A stretch of 64,000 nt of DNA from DAIDKA01 sp036267975 (lineage in GTDB: Bacteria; Pseudomonadota; Gammaproteobacteria; Steroidobacterales; Steroidobacteraceae), in assembly GCA_036267975.1 (NCBI GenBank), contig DATAVA010000027.1, forward strand, positions 77,843-141,842, in the 5' to 3' direction. The notes below the pieces were generated by a model, which was not told where the DNA came from, did no database searches, and was given only the letters and a program-made list of their open reading frames with translations. Below, in pieces: positions 1-9,353 of this stretch. Within the stretch, counting starts at the first letter, position 1. Every line of letters starts with the position of its first letter. Made by a program: the position numbers and the translations under genes.

Positions 1-1974
1 ATTCGTGATCCGCGCCTGGCGCGCGAGCTTGGCGCGCGCCCCGGTGCGGCCGCCAGCGTCAGTCTGTTGCCGGACCTTGCCAGCGGCGAGGCGCTCGAGC
101 GTTCCATCGCGGCGGCACGCGACGCCCTCATCGGACTGCAGAGCGCGCAGGGGTTCTGGCTGTTCGAGCTGGAGGCCGACTGCACGATTCCGGCGGAGTA
201 CATCATGATGATGCACTTCCTCGATGAGATCGACACGGTGCTGCAGGAGAAGCTGGCGGTCTACCTGCGCCGTCACCAGGCCGAGCACGGCGGCTGGGCG
301 CTGTTCCCGGGCGGTGAACTCGACCTCAGTTGCACGGTGAAGGTGTACTACGCCCTCAAGCTCGCCGGCGATGATGTCGCGGCTGCCCACATGACGCGCG
401 CCCGCACGGCCATCCTGGCGCGGGGCGGGGCGGCGCGGGCCAATGTGTTCACGCGTATTGCACTGGCGTTGTTCGGGCAGCTGCCCTGGCGCGGCGTGCC
501 CTACATTCCGGTCGAGATCATGCTGCTGCCGAAGTGGTTTCCGTTCCACCTCGACAAGGTGTCGTACTGGTCGCGCACGGTCATGGTGCCCTTGTTCATC
601 CTGTGTACCAAGAAGCCGCTGGCGCGCAATCCCAACGGCGTCGAGATCCTGGAGCTGTTCACCACGCCGCCGTGGGAAGAGCGTCACTACTTCGCGCGCG
701 GAGGCTTTACCAACCGCTTCTTCATGGCGCTGGACCGCATGGGTCGGGCCATCGACCCTTTCATTCCGCGCGCCATGCGTGCGCGCGCCATGCGCAAGGC
801 GCATGAGTGGGTGATCGAGCGCCTCAATGGTGAGGGCGGACTGGGTGCGATCTTTCCGGCCATGGTCAATGCCCTGGAAGTACTGGCGCTGATGGGCGTG
901 CCGGCGAAAGATCCGCGCCGCGCCACGGCCAAGCGTGCGATCGAGAAACTGCTCGTCGTCTCACCGCACGAGGCTTACTGCCAGCCCTGTGTCTCACCGG
1001 TGTGGGATTCCGCGCTGGCCGCACTGGCGATGCAGGAGGCCGGTGACAGCCAGGCGCATGCCGCTGCGGAACGCGCCCTGGATTGGCTGGTTCCCGAACA
1101 GTTGCTCGACAATCCGCAGGACTGGCAGGCGCAGAAGCCGCACGTGCGCGGCGGTGGCTGGGCCTTCCAGTTCACGAATACGCACTACCCGGATCTGGAT
1201 GACACCGCGGTGGTCGCCTGGTCCATGCACCTGGCGCGCGAGCCGCAGCGGTATTCGACCAACATCGCCCGGGCGCTCGACTGGCTGGTCGGCCTGCAAA
1301 GTCGCAACGGCGGCTTCGCCGCCTTCGATGCGGACAATACGCACTATGTGCTGAATGAAATTCCGTTTGCAGACCATGGCGCGCTGCTGGATCCCCCTAC
1401 CAGTGATGTGACGGCGCGGGTCGTGACCGCGCTGGCGAAGGTGGGACGGCCGCAGGATGCCGCAGTGATGAAGCGGGCGCTGGCGTACCTGCGCGCCGAG
1501 CAGGAGCCGGATGGCGCCTGGTTCGGCCGCTGGGGCACCAACTATATTTATGGCACCTGGTCGGTGTTGATCGCGCTGGAACAGGCCGGGGTTGCGCACG
1601 ATGATCCGGCCGTGCGGCGCGCCGTGAACTGGCTGGCATCACAGCAGAATGCTGATGGCGGCTGGGGTGAACTCAATGCCAGCTACCACGATCGCAAGCA
1701 GGCTGGCGGGCCGGCCGCCAGTGCGCCGTTTCAGACCGCCTGGGCATTGTTAGGGCTGCTGGCGGCGGGCGAAGTGGAATCGACGATGGTCCGCAATGCA
1801 GTCCGGTACCTGCAGCGCGCGCAGCAGAAAAGTGGCCTGTGGAGCGATCCGCGCTTCACGGCCCCGGGTTTTCCGCGTGTGTTCTACCTGAAGTATCACG
1901 GCTACTGCGCTTACTTTCCGCTGTGGGCGCTGGCCGCCTATCGCAATCGCGCAGGGTCCCGCCACCCGAAGTGA
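1..1974 (+). CDS. shc: Squalene-hopene cyclase (5' partial)
   Basis: Cyclises squalene to hopene/hopanol at the membrane, the committed step of hopanoid synthesis. The frame is open from base 1. A TTG at 67 could start a 635-residue protein but lacks a Shine-Dalgarno, so the true start probably lies before the window. The catalytic acid motif D-L-D-D-T-A is at residues 376-381 counted from the TTG. Several QW repeats of the triterpene-cyclase type are visible, for example GGWGELN near the C-terminus and GLWSDPRF after it. The near-complete length matches the usual 630-700 residues. The stop overlaps the GTG start of hpnG, indicating an shc-hpnG-hpnA operon. Confidence 0.95.
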   Translation: MRDPRLARELGARPGAAASVSLLPDLASGEALERSIAAARDALIGLQSAQGFWLFELEADCTIPAEYIMMMHFLDEIDTVLQEKLAVYLRRHQAEHGGWALFPGGELDLSCTVKVYYALKLAGDDVAAAHMTRARTAILARGGAARANVFTRIALALFGQLPWRGVPYIPVEIMLLPKWFPFHLDKVSYWSRTVMVPLFILCTKKPLARNPNGVEILELFTTPPWEERHYFARGGFTNRFFMALDRMGRAIDPFIPRAMRARAMRKAHEWVIERLNGEGGLGAIFPAMVNALEVLALMGVPAKDPRRATAKRAIEKLLVVSPHEAYCQPCVSPVWDSALAALAMQEAGDSQAHAAAERALDWLVPEQLLDNPQDWQAQKPHVRGGGWAFQFTNTHYPDLDDTAVVAWSMHLAREPQRYSTNIARALDWLVGLQSRNGGFAAFDADNTHYVLNEIPFADHGALLDPPTSDVTARVVTALAKVGRPQDAAVMKRALAYLRAEQEPDGAWFGRWGTNYIYGTWSVLIALEQAGVAHDDPAVRRAVNWLASQQNADGGWGELNASYHDRKQAGGPAASAPFQTAWALLGLLAAGEVESTMVRNAVRYLQRAQQKSGLWSDPRFTAPGFPRVFYLKYHGYCAYFPLWALAAYRNRAGSRHPK

Positions 1975-2678
1975 GTGTCACCGGGATCGTCGCGGCCCTG
2001 ACGGCCGAGGCGCGCACCCTGGGGCCGCTACGCTCGACTCCGGACCGCACGCACGCACTCGCCATCAGCACCCTGCGCGACGGCAATCTGCTCATCATCA
2101 GTGGCATGGGCCCGCAGGCCGCGGCGCGTGCCGCCGCGGCGCTCGTCGCCGCCGGCGCCGACGGTCTGCTGAGCTTTGGCCTCGCCGGAGCGCTTGACCC
2201 GCAGCTGCCCGCCGGCGCCATGCTGCTGCCGGATGCCGTCACGGATGGCACCGGCGCGGTACACCGCACCTGCGCGGTATGGCGCGAACGGCTCGCAGCG
2301 CGCGCGGGCGCCGAGTCCGGCGGCACCTTGTTGAGCCTCGCCCAGCCCTTGCTCACGCCGCTCGCCAAATCCGCGGCCCGGACCCGCACCCAGGCGTATG
2401 CCGTGGATATGGAAAGTTTCGCCATCGGCAGTGTCGCCACGCAGGCGCAGGTCAACTTCGCGGTCGCGCGCGTGGTGGTGGATACGGCGGTGGATAGCCT
2501 GCCGGCAAGCGTCCTGCGCGCGACCGACGCACAGGGTGTGGTGAACTACCCGCGGCTCGTTTCAGGGTTGCTGCGCAGTCCGCTGGAATTGTTTGCATTG
2601 CTGCGGCTGGCAAGCCGTTACCGTATGGCCATGGGCACGCTGCGGAAGTTAGGCCGCCAGGGCCTGGGTGCGCCATGA
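1971..2678 (+). CDS. hpnG: Hopanoid-associated nucleoside phosphorylase HpnG
   Basis: A 235-residue member of the purine/uridine phosphorylase family. HpnG is known to remove adenine from adenosylhopane on the way to ribosylhopane and bacteriohopanetetrol. The GTG at 1971 overlaps the shc stop by four bases. The N-terminus (VTGIVAALTAEARTLGPL) has the nucleosidase-fold beta strand plus early Glu, and a glycine-rich SFGLAGALDP segment and a VDMESFAI segment (the Met-Glu substrate-binding motif of the family) follow. Position between shc and hpnA supports the assignment over a generic MTA/SAH nucleosidase. Confidence 0.88.
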   Translation: MSVTGIVAALTAEARTLGPLRSTPDRTHALAISTLRDGNLLIISGMGPQAAARAAAALVAAGADGLLSFGLAGALDPQLPAGAMLLPDAVTDGTGAVHRTCAVWRERLAARAGAESGGTLLSLAQPLLTPLAKSAARTRTQAYAVDMESFAIGSVATQAQVNFAVARVVVDTAVDSLPASVLRATDAQGVVNYPRLVSGLLRSPLELFALLRLASRYRMAMGTLRKLGRQGLGAP

Positions 2679-3676
2679 GGCGCGCCTTCATCACCGGTGC
2701 GACGGGCTTCGTCGGCGCCGCGGTCGCGCGGACGCTGGTGGCCTCGGGCTGGCAACTGCGCGGGCTGGCGCGGCCCAGCGCGGACCGTCGCAATCTGTCC
2801 GGCCTGCCGATTGAAATGGTGACGGGCGATCTGCGCGATCCGAGTTCCTATGCCGCGGCACTCAAGGGGTGCGAGGCCTTGTTTCACGTGGCCGCGGACT
2901 ATCGGCTGTGGGCGCCGCATCCGGATGATCTCTACGCCATCAATGTCGAGGGCACGCGCGGCCTGCTGCTGGCTGCCGAGCGCGCGGGCGTCGAGAGGAT
3001 CGTCTACACCAGCAGTGTCGCCACGCTGCGCCTGGTGGGCGACGGCACGATCGCCGACGAAAACAGCATCGCGACCCTGGCCGACATGATCGGCCACTAC
3101 AAGCGCTCCAAATTCCTGGGCGAGCAGGTGGTGCAGCAGTGGGCCGGGTCAGGGCCCGCGAACCGCTGGGTGGTGATCGTCAATCCCTCGACGCCCGTCG
3201 GTCCTTGCGATGTGAAGCCAACCCCCACCGGCCAGATCGTGCTGGACGCGGCCGCGGGCCGCACGCCGGCATATGTCGACACGGGACTGAACATCGCGCA
3301 TGTGGATGACATTGCCCGCGGCCATCTGCTGGCGCTGGAGCGCGGCCGGCACGCCGAGCGCTACATCCTGGGCGGCACCGATCTGACCCTGAAGCAGATC
3401 CTGACCCAGGTCGCCGGCATTGCCAACCGTCGGCCGCCGCGGATCCGGCTCCCCCATGGCGTGGTGCTGCCCATCGCTCACGTCGCGCAGGCGGTCGCGC
3501 GGCTCACCGGCGGCAGCACCCGCATCACCGTGGAGGGCGTGCGCATGGCGCGGAAGCGCATGTACTTCTCCAGTGCCAAGGCGGTGCGCGAGCTGGGCTA
3601 TTCCTGGCGCGATCCGGCCAGCGCCTTTCAGGACGCGGTACGCTGGTTTCGCGATGCGGGCTACCTGAAGGGTTGA
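2675..3676 (+). CDS. hpnA: Hopanoid-associated sugar epimerase HpnA
   Basis: A 333-residue extended short-chain dehydrogenase of the NAD-dependent epimerase/dihydroflavonol reductase type. It has the Rossmann motif TGATGFVG at residues 7-14 and a YxxxK catalytic pair in HYKRSKFLGE. The ATG overlaps the hpnG stop (ATGA). HpnA proteins occur in hopanoid loci and are thought to modify the sugar or polyol side chain; the exact reaction is not evident from sequence. It ends eight bases from the convergent hpnL-type gene. Confidence 0.88.
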   Translation: MRRAFITGATGFVGAAVARTLVASGWQLRGLARPSADRRNLSGLPIEMVTGDLRDPSSYAAALKGCEALFHVAADYRLWAPHPDDLYAINVEGTRGLLLAAERAGVERIVYTSSVATLRLVGDGTIADENSIATLADMIGHYKRSKFLGEQVVQQWAGSGPANRWVVIVNPSTPVGPCDVKPTPTGQIVLDAAAGRTPAYVDTGLNIAHVDDIARGHLLALERGRHAERYILGGTDLTLKQILTQVAGIANRRPPRIRLPHGVVLPIAHVAQAVARLTGGSTRITVEGVRMARKRMYFSSAKAVRELGYSWRDPASAFQDAVRWFRDAGYLKG

Positions 3677-3687
3677 GCGCGGCTCAA
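3673..3687. terminator. Small hairpin across convergent stop codons
   Basis: Inverted repeat TTGAGC-gcg-GCTCAA spanning both stop codons of the convergent hpnA and hpnL-like genes. The six-base-pair stem has no following T-run, so it is at best a weak bidirectional terminator. Confidence 0.25.
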
Positions 3688-5525
3688 ATGCGCTTGGGCA
3701 GCACCCGGTACATGAAGCCGGCCAGCGCCGGCACCAGCCGCGGCCGCAGCAAACGCGCGTCATAGGGCGCCAGTCGCGCCGCGTTCTCGCGCAGGCACCG
3801 GCCGAGGAGTTTGTGCAGCGTCACGTCCTCGCCCAGCTCATGGTGCGCACTGAGCGTGAAGTTGTCGTCATCCGCCCCACCGGTGACCGGGCGCTTCGGC
3901 GTCGCGGGCGCTGCCTGCGGCGATCCGCCGAGCGTGCGCGCCGTTTTCGCCCGGCTCCACACCTGTTTGAGAATGATCCCGCCGCAGCGCACCGAGAACG
4001 CCGGGCGGCGCCACCACGGCAGCTGCGAGCGGCGGTATTTGACCCAGTTCACGAAGAACAGGATGTGCCGCGCCTCCTCCTGGACCACCGGTTCAAACAC
4101 TTCGATCAGTTTGGGTTCGAAGAAACCGGACTCGCGCGCCAGCGCGAACAGGCCGAAGGCAAAGAATGAGTCGAAGCATTCGCCGAAGCCGGCAAACAGG
4201 AAGTCATGTTCGAGGTCGTGAGGTTCGTAGCGCGGCGGATGGTCGACCGGGATGTTGTAATGCGTGGTCAGTGCGCGCAGCAGCCGTGCATGGCGGCCTT
4301 CTTCAAATCCCTGCAGCTCGATCGCTTTGCGCAAGCCCGGATCGGGCTCCAGAGCGGCCGCGGCGGCGACGGTATTGGAGGTTACATTCTCGGTGGCCAC
4401 GGCCTCCTGCCAGAACGGCAGCGTCACCAGGCGCTGCTGTGACTCCGGGCTCAAGCGCGGCCATTGAACCTGCTCCGGAACATAGTCGACGTAGCTGTCC
4501 ATGAAAAAGCCTGCGAGCAGTTCACGGTGTGCCAGTGACCCAATCTCAAGTGCTGCTGCCGACATGCGCGTACCCCAATAAACGAGGGCTGGCACACCAA
4601 ACAGGACCTCGCGCATGCGCTTGGCAAGCGAGAGCGCGATGCTGGTGTCATTGCCCAGGCCCAGAAGATAACCAAAACCGACGAGCCCGGCCTCCTGGAC
4701 GCCCAGACCCGCCGGTACCACAAATATAAAATGGCGGATGGCCTGCGTCAGGCTTTCCAGCGCGAGTGCCGTGCCGAATCCGACCGGATGCTGCAACCAG
4801 CGCAGCGCCAGCCACGTCTCGAGCGCGCCGGCCACGAAGCCCGCCAGCTGCCAGCCGATCGTGGCGAGCAACGCGGCGCTATGCCCCAGCAGCTGCTGCA
4901 GGCGCGCGTCCAGGGCGACGGCCTGGTCGCGCAGGACACGCAGGTGTGCCGGCAGATCGAGCATGCCCTCGACTGCGCGCAGCAGGCGCGCAAAAATCGA
5001 CCCGCGGCGCACGAGCATGTACAGCGCGGCGATCAGCGGCAGGCACAATGCCAGACCGATGAAAAGATCGGTAGCCGCGGCCACCTTGCCGGTGAGACGC
5101 AGCAGCAGCAGCACACCCAAAGCTGCGAACAGCAGCTGACTGATGATGGTCAGCAACACCTCCACGACCACGCTGGCCGCAACCGACGCCGCCTCGCCGC
5201 CGGCCTGACACAGCATGCGAATGCCGACGATCTCCCCGCCGATGTTGGCTACCGGCAGCAATCTGTTCACCGCCTCGCGGACGCTGGCGATGAGCAGCAG
5301 GCGGGCGGGGGCGCGCAGCGGCGCCGCGACGCCCAGGGCGCGCAGCAGGGTGCGCCAGCCGGCCACGTCGAGCAGCAAGGGCAGGGTGTGCAGCGGCACC
5401 AGCCACAGCAGCATCCACCCCGCCGCGCGCAGCAGGCTCAGGATGGGACCGAGACCTTCGCGCAGCACCAACGCGACGCTCAGCAGCGTGCCGAGAATCA
5501 GCGCCACACGGACCACCCACTTCAT
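3684..5525 (-). CDS. hpnL: HpnL-like membrane protein fused to ferritin-like domain
   Basis: A 613-residue fusion. Residues 1 to about 325 are a polytopic membrane region of the lysylphosphatidylglycerol-synthetase-like/UPF0104 family, as in HpnL, with many hydrophobic segments and the conserved NIGGEIVGIRM stretch near 94-104. Residues about 360-510 look like a soluble four-helix ferritin-like domain: ATEN (377-380), EEGRH (408-412) and QEEARH (482-487) supply two ExxH motifs typical of di-iron carboxylate proteins. A low-complexity tail and a short conserved C-terminus follow. The start overlaps the hpnK stop, so it belongs to the hpnI-hpnK-hpnL operon. HpnL itself is described as hopanoid-associated with unclear function, possibly transport. 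The ferritin-like half is unusual for HpnL, and its role here is unknown. Confidence 0.8.
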   Translation of the reverse strand: MKWVVRVALILGTLLSVALVLREGLGPILSLLRAAGWMLLWLVPLHTLPLLLDVAGWRTLLRALGVAAPLRAPARLLLIASVREAVNRLLPVANIGGEIVGIRMLCQAGGEAASVAASVVVEVLLTIISQLLFAALGVLLLLRLTGKVAAATDLFIGLALCLPLIAALYMLVRRGSIFARLLRAVEGMLDLPAHLRVLRDQAVALDARLQQLLGHSAALLATIGWQLAGFVAGALETWLALRWLQHPVGFGTALALESLTQAIRHFIFVVPAGLGVQEAGLVGFGYLLGLGNDTSIALSLAKRMREVLFGVPALVYWGTRMSAAALEIGSLAHRELLAGFFMDSYVDYVPEQVQWPRLSPESQQRLVTLPFWQEAVATENVTSNTVAAAAALEPDPGLRKAIELQGFEEGRHARLLRALTTHYNIPVDHPPRYEPHDLEHDFLFAGFGECFDSFFAFGLFALARESGFFEPKLIEVFEPVVQEEARHILFFVNWVKYRRSQLPWWRRPAFSVRCGGIILKQVWSRAKTARTLGGSPQAAPATPKRPVTGGADDDNFTLSAHHELGEDVTLHKLLGRCLRENAARLAPYDARLLRPRLVPALAGFMYRVLPKRI

Positions 5526-6385
5526 GGCGTCGCGGTGCCCCGCGAGCTCCGTCGGAAATGCGCGATATCCGCATAACCGCCGCAGCGGATGGTCGGGTCG
5601 GACAGCGCCGTGCGTACCGCCGGGCTGAGCAGGGCCTGCAGCTCATCGCGGTGGCGATAGCCGCTCATGGCCGGCGCGATGGCGGTGCCCGAGGCGGTGG
5701 CCGGATGCAGGTAGATTTCCGTGACGCCCGGGGGCAGTGCCGCCAGGTGCTGCAGCAGCCGCGTCTCATCCATGCCGCCACTGTCCGTGACGCCGACGAT
5801 GCGGTCGTTGCAATCCATGCCCGACCGTCGCAGGCGGTAGCGCATCAGCGCGAACCACGGCGTGAGCAGCCCCGCCATGGCCGTCCCGGGTTCGGCCGGC
5901 ACCCGCACCGCACGCAATCCGAAGTCACGACCGATGCGCAGCGCGAGCCCCAGCACGGTCGGGTGCAGGTGAAAGTGCTTGTGCGCATCCAGGTGATCGA
6001 GGAGCAGGCCGAACCGCGCGAACGCCGCGAACTGGGCGCGAATCTCCGCGGCCAGTTGCGTGCGCACCCTGGGGCTCGCGAAGAAACGCCATCCCGCACT
6101 CACCATGTTGTCGTGGAAACGCCCCTCGCCATCGACCAGGTCAGGAATCTGGCGCGCTGGCAGCACGGTCGCGCCATCGCAAAGCGTCAGGTGCAAACCG
6201 ACCCGCAAGTGCGGCAGTGCGCGCGCCCGCCGCGCCGCATCCTGCGCGGCAGGTGCGCCCACCATCAAGCTGGTGGCGGTGAGCACACCCTCCCGATGCG
6301 CGCGCTCCACCGCTTCATTGACGGCCGGATGCAACCCGAAATCATCGGCGGTGATGATGCACAAGCGCCCCGGCGTGTCGGGCAC
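5522..6385 (-). CDS. hpnK: Hopanoid biosynthesis deacetylase HpnK
   Basis: A 287-residue YdjC/ChbG-like carbohydrate deacetylase. In known hopanoid pathways HpnK removes the N-acetyl group from N-acetylglucosaminyl-BHT made by HpnI. The GTG at 6385 overlaps the hpnI stop (TAGTG), and the family core begins immediately: ITADDFGLHPAVN holds the metal-binding Asp pair, and a later LLDHLDAHKHFHLHP holds the metal/catalytic histidines. The frame is open further upstream but only inside hpnI, so the GTG start is preferred. It is translationally coupled on both sides. Confidence 0.87.
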   Translation of the reverse strand: MPDTPGRLCIITADDFGLHPAVNEAVERAHREGVLTATSLMVGAPAAQDAARRARALPHLRVGLHLTLCDGATVLPARQIPDLVDGEGRFHDNMVSAGWRFFASPRVRTQLAAEIRAQFAAFARFGLLLDHLDAHKHFHLHPTVLGLALRIGRDFGLRAVRVPAEPGTAMAGLLTPWFALMRYRLRRSGMDCNDRIVGVTDSGGMDETRLLQHLAALPPGVTEIYLHPATASGTAIAPAMSGYRHRDELQALLSPAVRTALSDPTIRCGGYADIAHFRRSSRGTATP

Positions 6386-7587
6386 TACTCGTTCTCGAGC
6401 GGCGCAGCCAGGGGTGAGACCGAGCCATCCTCGGCGAGGTGGAAGCTGTTCTTGCCCCAATGCACGCGCTGTCCGAGGAATGCCCAGCACCACACCCCCA
6501 GCAACGAGCAGTCATGCAATGGCACTGCCCACAACCGGGTCCAGGTCGAGCGGTCCCCGGCGGCGCTCCAGTAAAAGTGCATCACCAGGCGCAGCAGCGC
6601 CGTCGCGCCCAGCAAGAGCAGCGCCAGTCGGGTGCCGCGCGCCAGGGCGGCGCCGATCAATGCGACCGGGAACGCGAAACTCACGAACGCCAGGCTGTAA
6701 CCCCAGGGGCGAACCGCCTTGATGGTGCGCAGCCAGCGCAGTTCGTGGCCGAACAGATCCTGCAGGCTGCGCTCCTCGACGACCGTCTCCACCACGACCT
6801 CCGAGAGCACCGTGCGCAGGCCCAGCTCGCGGGTGAGTTCCCCGAGCCGATAGTCATCGGCCAGCTGATCGGCGATCGCGGGCAACCCGCCGATGGCCTC
6901 CAGCACCTGGCGACGCAGGCCGATCGTGGCCCCGAAAGCGAAGGCGCGCGAACCGAACAAAGCCGCCACGAACACGGAGGGGACGAACCAGCCGTTGATG
7001 AACTGCGCACCCAGCTGGGACCACATGTCCGGGAGCGGCCGGCCCACGTAGGGGCAGGTCACGATCCCAACGCTCGCATCCAGCAGGGGCGCCACGACCT
7101 GCTGCACGTAGCCGGGTTCGACCCGGATATCGCTGTCGACAATGATCAGATAGTCATGCTTGGCGACGGCCACGATGTTGATGAGGTTGCTGACCTTGCC
7201 GTTGCTGCCATGGTAGGTGCCGTCGAGCACCAGCGTGAGGTCCAGTGCCGGAAACTCATGCTGCAGCCGTCGTACCACGGCAACAGCCGGGTCGGCCGGA
7301 TCGCGGACTCCAAAGACGATCTGCAGCTGCGGCCACGCCTGGTTGCAGAAGCTGTGCAGGCATTCGTACAGCCGCGGCTCGGCGCCACACAGCGGCTTGA
7401 GGATGGTCACGCCGGGCAGCGCGACCGCCCGCGGCCAGTGCGCCCGCCGCCGCGGGCGCAGCAGCGCGCCGGCAAGGGCCACGAAGGTGTAAAGGGCCGC
7501 CAGCGCGGCCAGCACGAGGCCGACCCAGCCGAGGACACCGAGGATCGGGCTCAAGGCTGGCGTGGCTGTTTCCGGGGCAGGTATCAT
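6385..7587 (-). CDS. hpnI: Hopanoid biosynthesis glycosyltransferase HpnI
   Basis: A 400-residue family-2, ceramide-glucosyltransferase-like enzyme, expected to attach N-acetylglucosamine to bacteriohopanetetrol. It has an N-terminal membrane helix (about 13-35), the donor-binding start PGVTILKPLCGAEPRLYECL, a DSD in IIVDSDIRVEPGY, a DDYRLGEL acid motif and an RWLRT motif equivalent to QxxRW, then C-terminal hydrophobic helices. The ATG at 7587 was chosen because the hydrophobic N-terminus starts there. Only 24 bases separate it from the divergent idi start. First gene of the hpnI-hpnK-hpnL operon. Confidence 0.88.
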   Translation of the reverse strand: MIPAPETATPALSPILGVLGWVGLVLAALAALYTFVALAGALLRPRRRAHWPRAVALPGVTILKPLCGAEPRLYECLHSFCNQAWPQLQIVFGVRDPADPAVAVVRRLQHEFPALDLTLVLDGTYHGSNGKVSNLINIVAVAKHDYLIIVDSDIRVEPGYVQQVVAPLLDASVGIVTCPYVGRPLPDMWSQLGAQFINGWFVPSVFVAALFGSRAFAFGATIGLRRQVLEAIGGLPAIADQLADDYRLGELTRELGLRTVLSEVVVETVVEERSLQDLFGHELRWLRTIKAVRPWGYSLAFVSFAFPVALIGAALARGTRLALLLLGATALLRLVMHFYWSAAGDRSTWTRLWAVPLHDCSLLGVWCWAFLGQRVHWGKNSFHLAEDGSVSPLAAPLENE

Positions 7588-7611
7588 GCGCGGGCTTGGA
7601 GGTGCCTGTTG

Positions 7612-8175
7612 ATGGATGATGATCGAGTGGACAGTGCCGATACGCTCATCCTCGTCGATGAAGCGGACCGCGAGGTCGGACACATGAGCAAGGCGCAGTG
7701 CCATGATGGCCGAGGCATCTTACACCGGGCTTTCTCACTACTCATTTTCAACCCACGGGGCGAACTTCTCTTACAGCAGCGTTCCGCTGCCAAACGGCTA
7801 TGGCCATTGTACTGGTCCAATAGTTGCTGCAGTCACCCGCGCCGCGCGGAGAGCATGGAAACGGCCATCCAGCGGCGGCTGCACGAGGAACTGGGGGTAC
7901 GCTGTCCGCTGGAGTTCCTGTTCAAATTCCAGTACCACGCCCAGTGGGACGCCCAGGGGGCCGAAAACGAACTTTGCTCCGTTTATATCGGTCGAACCCA
8001 AGGCACCATCCAGGCCGATCCGGATGAGATCGCCGGGCTGCGCTGGCTTAGTCCGCTGCAGCTGCAGGCCGAAATGGCGCAGCGCCGTCCGGGCCAGTTC
8101 ACGCCCTGGTTCATTATGGAATGGGAGCGCATCTGGAGCGATCACCGCCCCGCAGTGCTCGCAACCCGTTCATAA
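7612..8175 (+). CDS. idi: Isopentenyl-diphosphate delta-isomerase, type 1
   Basis: Interconverts IPP and DMAPP, the precursors for FPP and squalene. The protein has 187 residues. The type 1 signature is present: NSCCSHP with the catalytic Cys (C73), the Nudix-like segment ETAIQRRLHEELG, and ENELCSVY carrying the catalytic Glu. The ATG at 7612 has a good GGAGG ribosome-binding site about ten bases upstream, within the 24-base gap to hpnI. Its place between hpnI and hpnH ties precursor supply to hopanoid production. Confidence 0.92.
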   Translation: MDDDRVDSADTLILVDEADREVGHMSKAQCHDGRGILHRAFSLLIFNPRGELLLQQRSAAKRLWPLYWSNSCCSHPRRAESMETAIQRRLHEELGVRCPLEFLFKFQYHAQWDAQGAENELCSVYIGRTQGTIQADPDEIAGLRWLSPLQLQAEMAQRRPGQFTPWFIMEWERIWSDHRPAVLATRS

Positions 8176-8201
8176 TAGGACCTACCAAGTTAGGAGTCCG
8201 C

Positions 8202-9353
8202 ATGGGCATACCGTTGATTCAGCAGCTTAAGGTCGCCACGTACATCGCCGGGCGGAAGCTGCGCCGTGACCGCCATTATCCGCTGGTGCTGATGCTGGAA
8301 CCGTTGTTTCAATGCAACTTGGCCTGTGCCGGCTGCGGCAAGATCGACTATCCGAAGGAGATTCTGCAAAAGCGGGTCAGCCTGGAGGATGCCTTGAAGG
8401 CGGTGGATGAATGCGGCGCCCCGATGGTTTCGATTCCGGGCGGCGAGCCGCTCATCCACAAGGAGATGCCGCAGATCGTCGCCGGCATCGTCGCGCGCAA
8501 GAAATTCGTCTACCTGTGCACCAATGCCATTCTGCTCTCGAAGCATATCGACGAGTACCAGCCCTCGAAGTATCTGACGTTCTCGGTTCACCTGGATGGC
8601 AATAAGGAACGGCACGATGAGTCGGTGTGCCTGGAGGGAGTGTACGAGAAGGCCGTTGCGGCCATCCGGCTGGCGCGCTCCAAGGGCTTCCGCGTCACCA
8701 TCAATTGCACGCTGTTCAGCGGCGAGAATCCGGATGAAGTCGCAGAGTTCTTCGATACCTCGATGAAACTCGGAATCGAGGGCATCACCGTATCGCCGGG
8801 CTTCAGCTACGAACATGCGCCGCGCCAGGACGTGTTCCTCGGTCGCAGTGCCAGCAAGCGCCTGTTTCGCGAAGTGTTCAAGCGCCGCAAGCAGGGTGAC
8901 CGCAAGCGCACCTGGACCTTCAATCACTCCTCCCTGTTCCTGGACTTCCTGGCCGGCAACCAATCCTACGCGTGTACGCCATGGAGCAATCCCACCTACA
9001 ACGTCTTCGGCTGGCAGCGACCCTGCTATCTGCTGTCGGATGAAGGTTATGCGAGTTCCTACCAGTCTTTGATCGAGGATACCGAGTGGGACAAGTACGG
9101 CATTGGCAACAACCCGAAGTGCAACAACTGCATGGCGCACTGCGGCTTTGAGGGCACGGCGGTCAACGACGCCTTCCGTCATCCGCTCAAGGCATTGCTG
9201 ACCTCATTGCGCGGCCCGAAGGTGTTCGGACCGATGGCACCGGACCTGGCGCTGAATATCGAAAATGGCAGCACCGCCCCGACGAGCGAAATCAGGATTT
9301 CCGTGGACGCGATCAAGCGGCCCGATCGCAAGATCGAGGGTGATTTGCTTTGA
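8202..9353 (+). CDS. hpnH: Adenosyl-hopene transferase HpnH (radical SAM)
   Basis: Joins a 5'-deoxyadenosyl radical to diploptene, giving adenosylhopane, the first step of extended hopanoid synthesis. The protein has 383 residues. The radical SAM cluster motif CNLACAGC (C38, C42, C45) follows LMLEPLFQ, and a SPASM-like C-terminal cysteine group (ACTP, CNNCMAHCG) is visible. ATG at 8202 with a TAGGAG ribosome-binding site. The stop overlaps the TTG start of ispA. Confidence 0.95.
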   Translation: MGIPLIQQLKVATYIAGRKLRRDRHYPLVLMLEPLFQCNLACAGCGKIDYPKEILQKRVSLEDALKAVDECGAPMVSIPGGEPLIHKEMPQIVAGIVARKKFVYLCTNAILLSKHIDEYQPSKYLTFSVHLDGNKERHDESVCLEGVYEKAVAAIRLARSKGFRVTINCTLFSGENPDEVAEFFDTSMKLGIEGITVSPGFSYEHAPRQDVFLGRSASKRLFREVFKRRKQGDRKRTWTFNHSSLFLDFLAGNQSYACTPWSNPTYNVFGWQRPCYLLSDEGYASSYQSLIEDTEWDKYGIGNNPKCNNCMAHCGFEGTAVNDAFRHPLKALLTSLRGPKVFGPMAPDLALNIENGSTAPTSEIRISVDAIKRPDRKIEGDLL

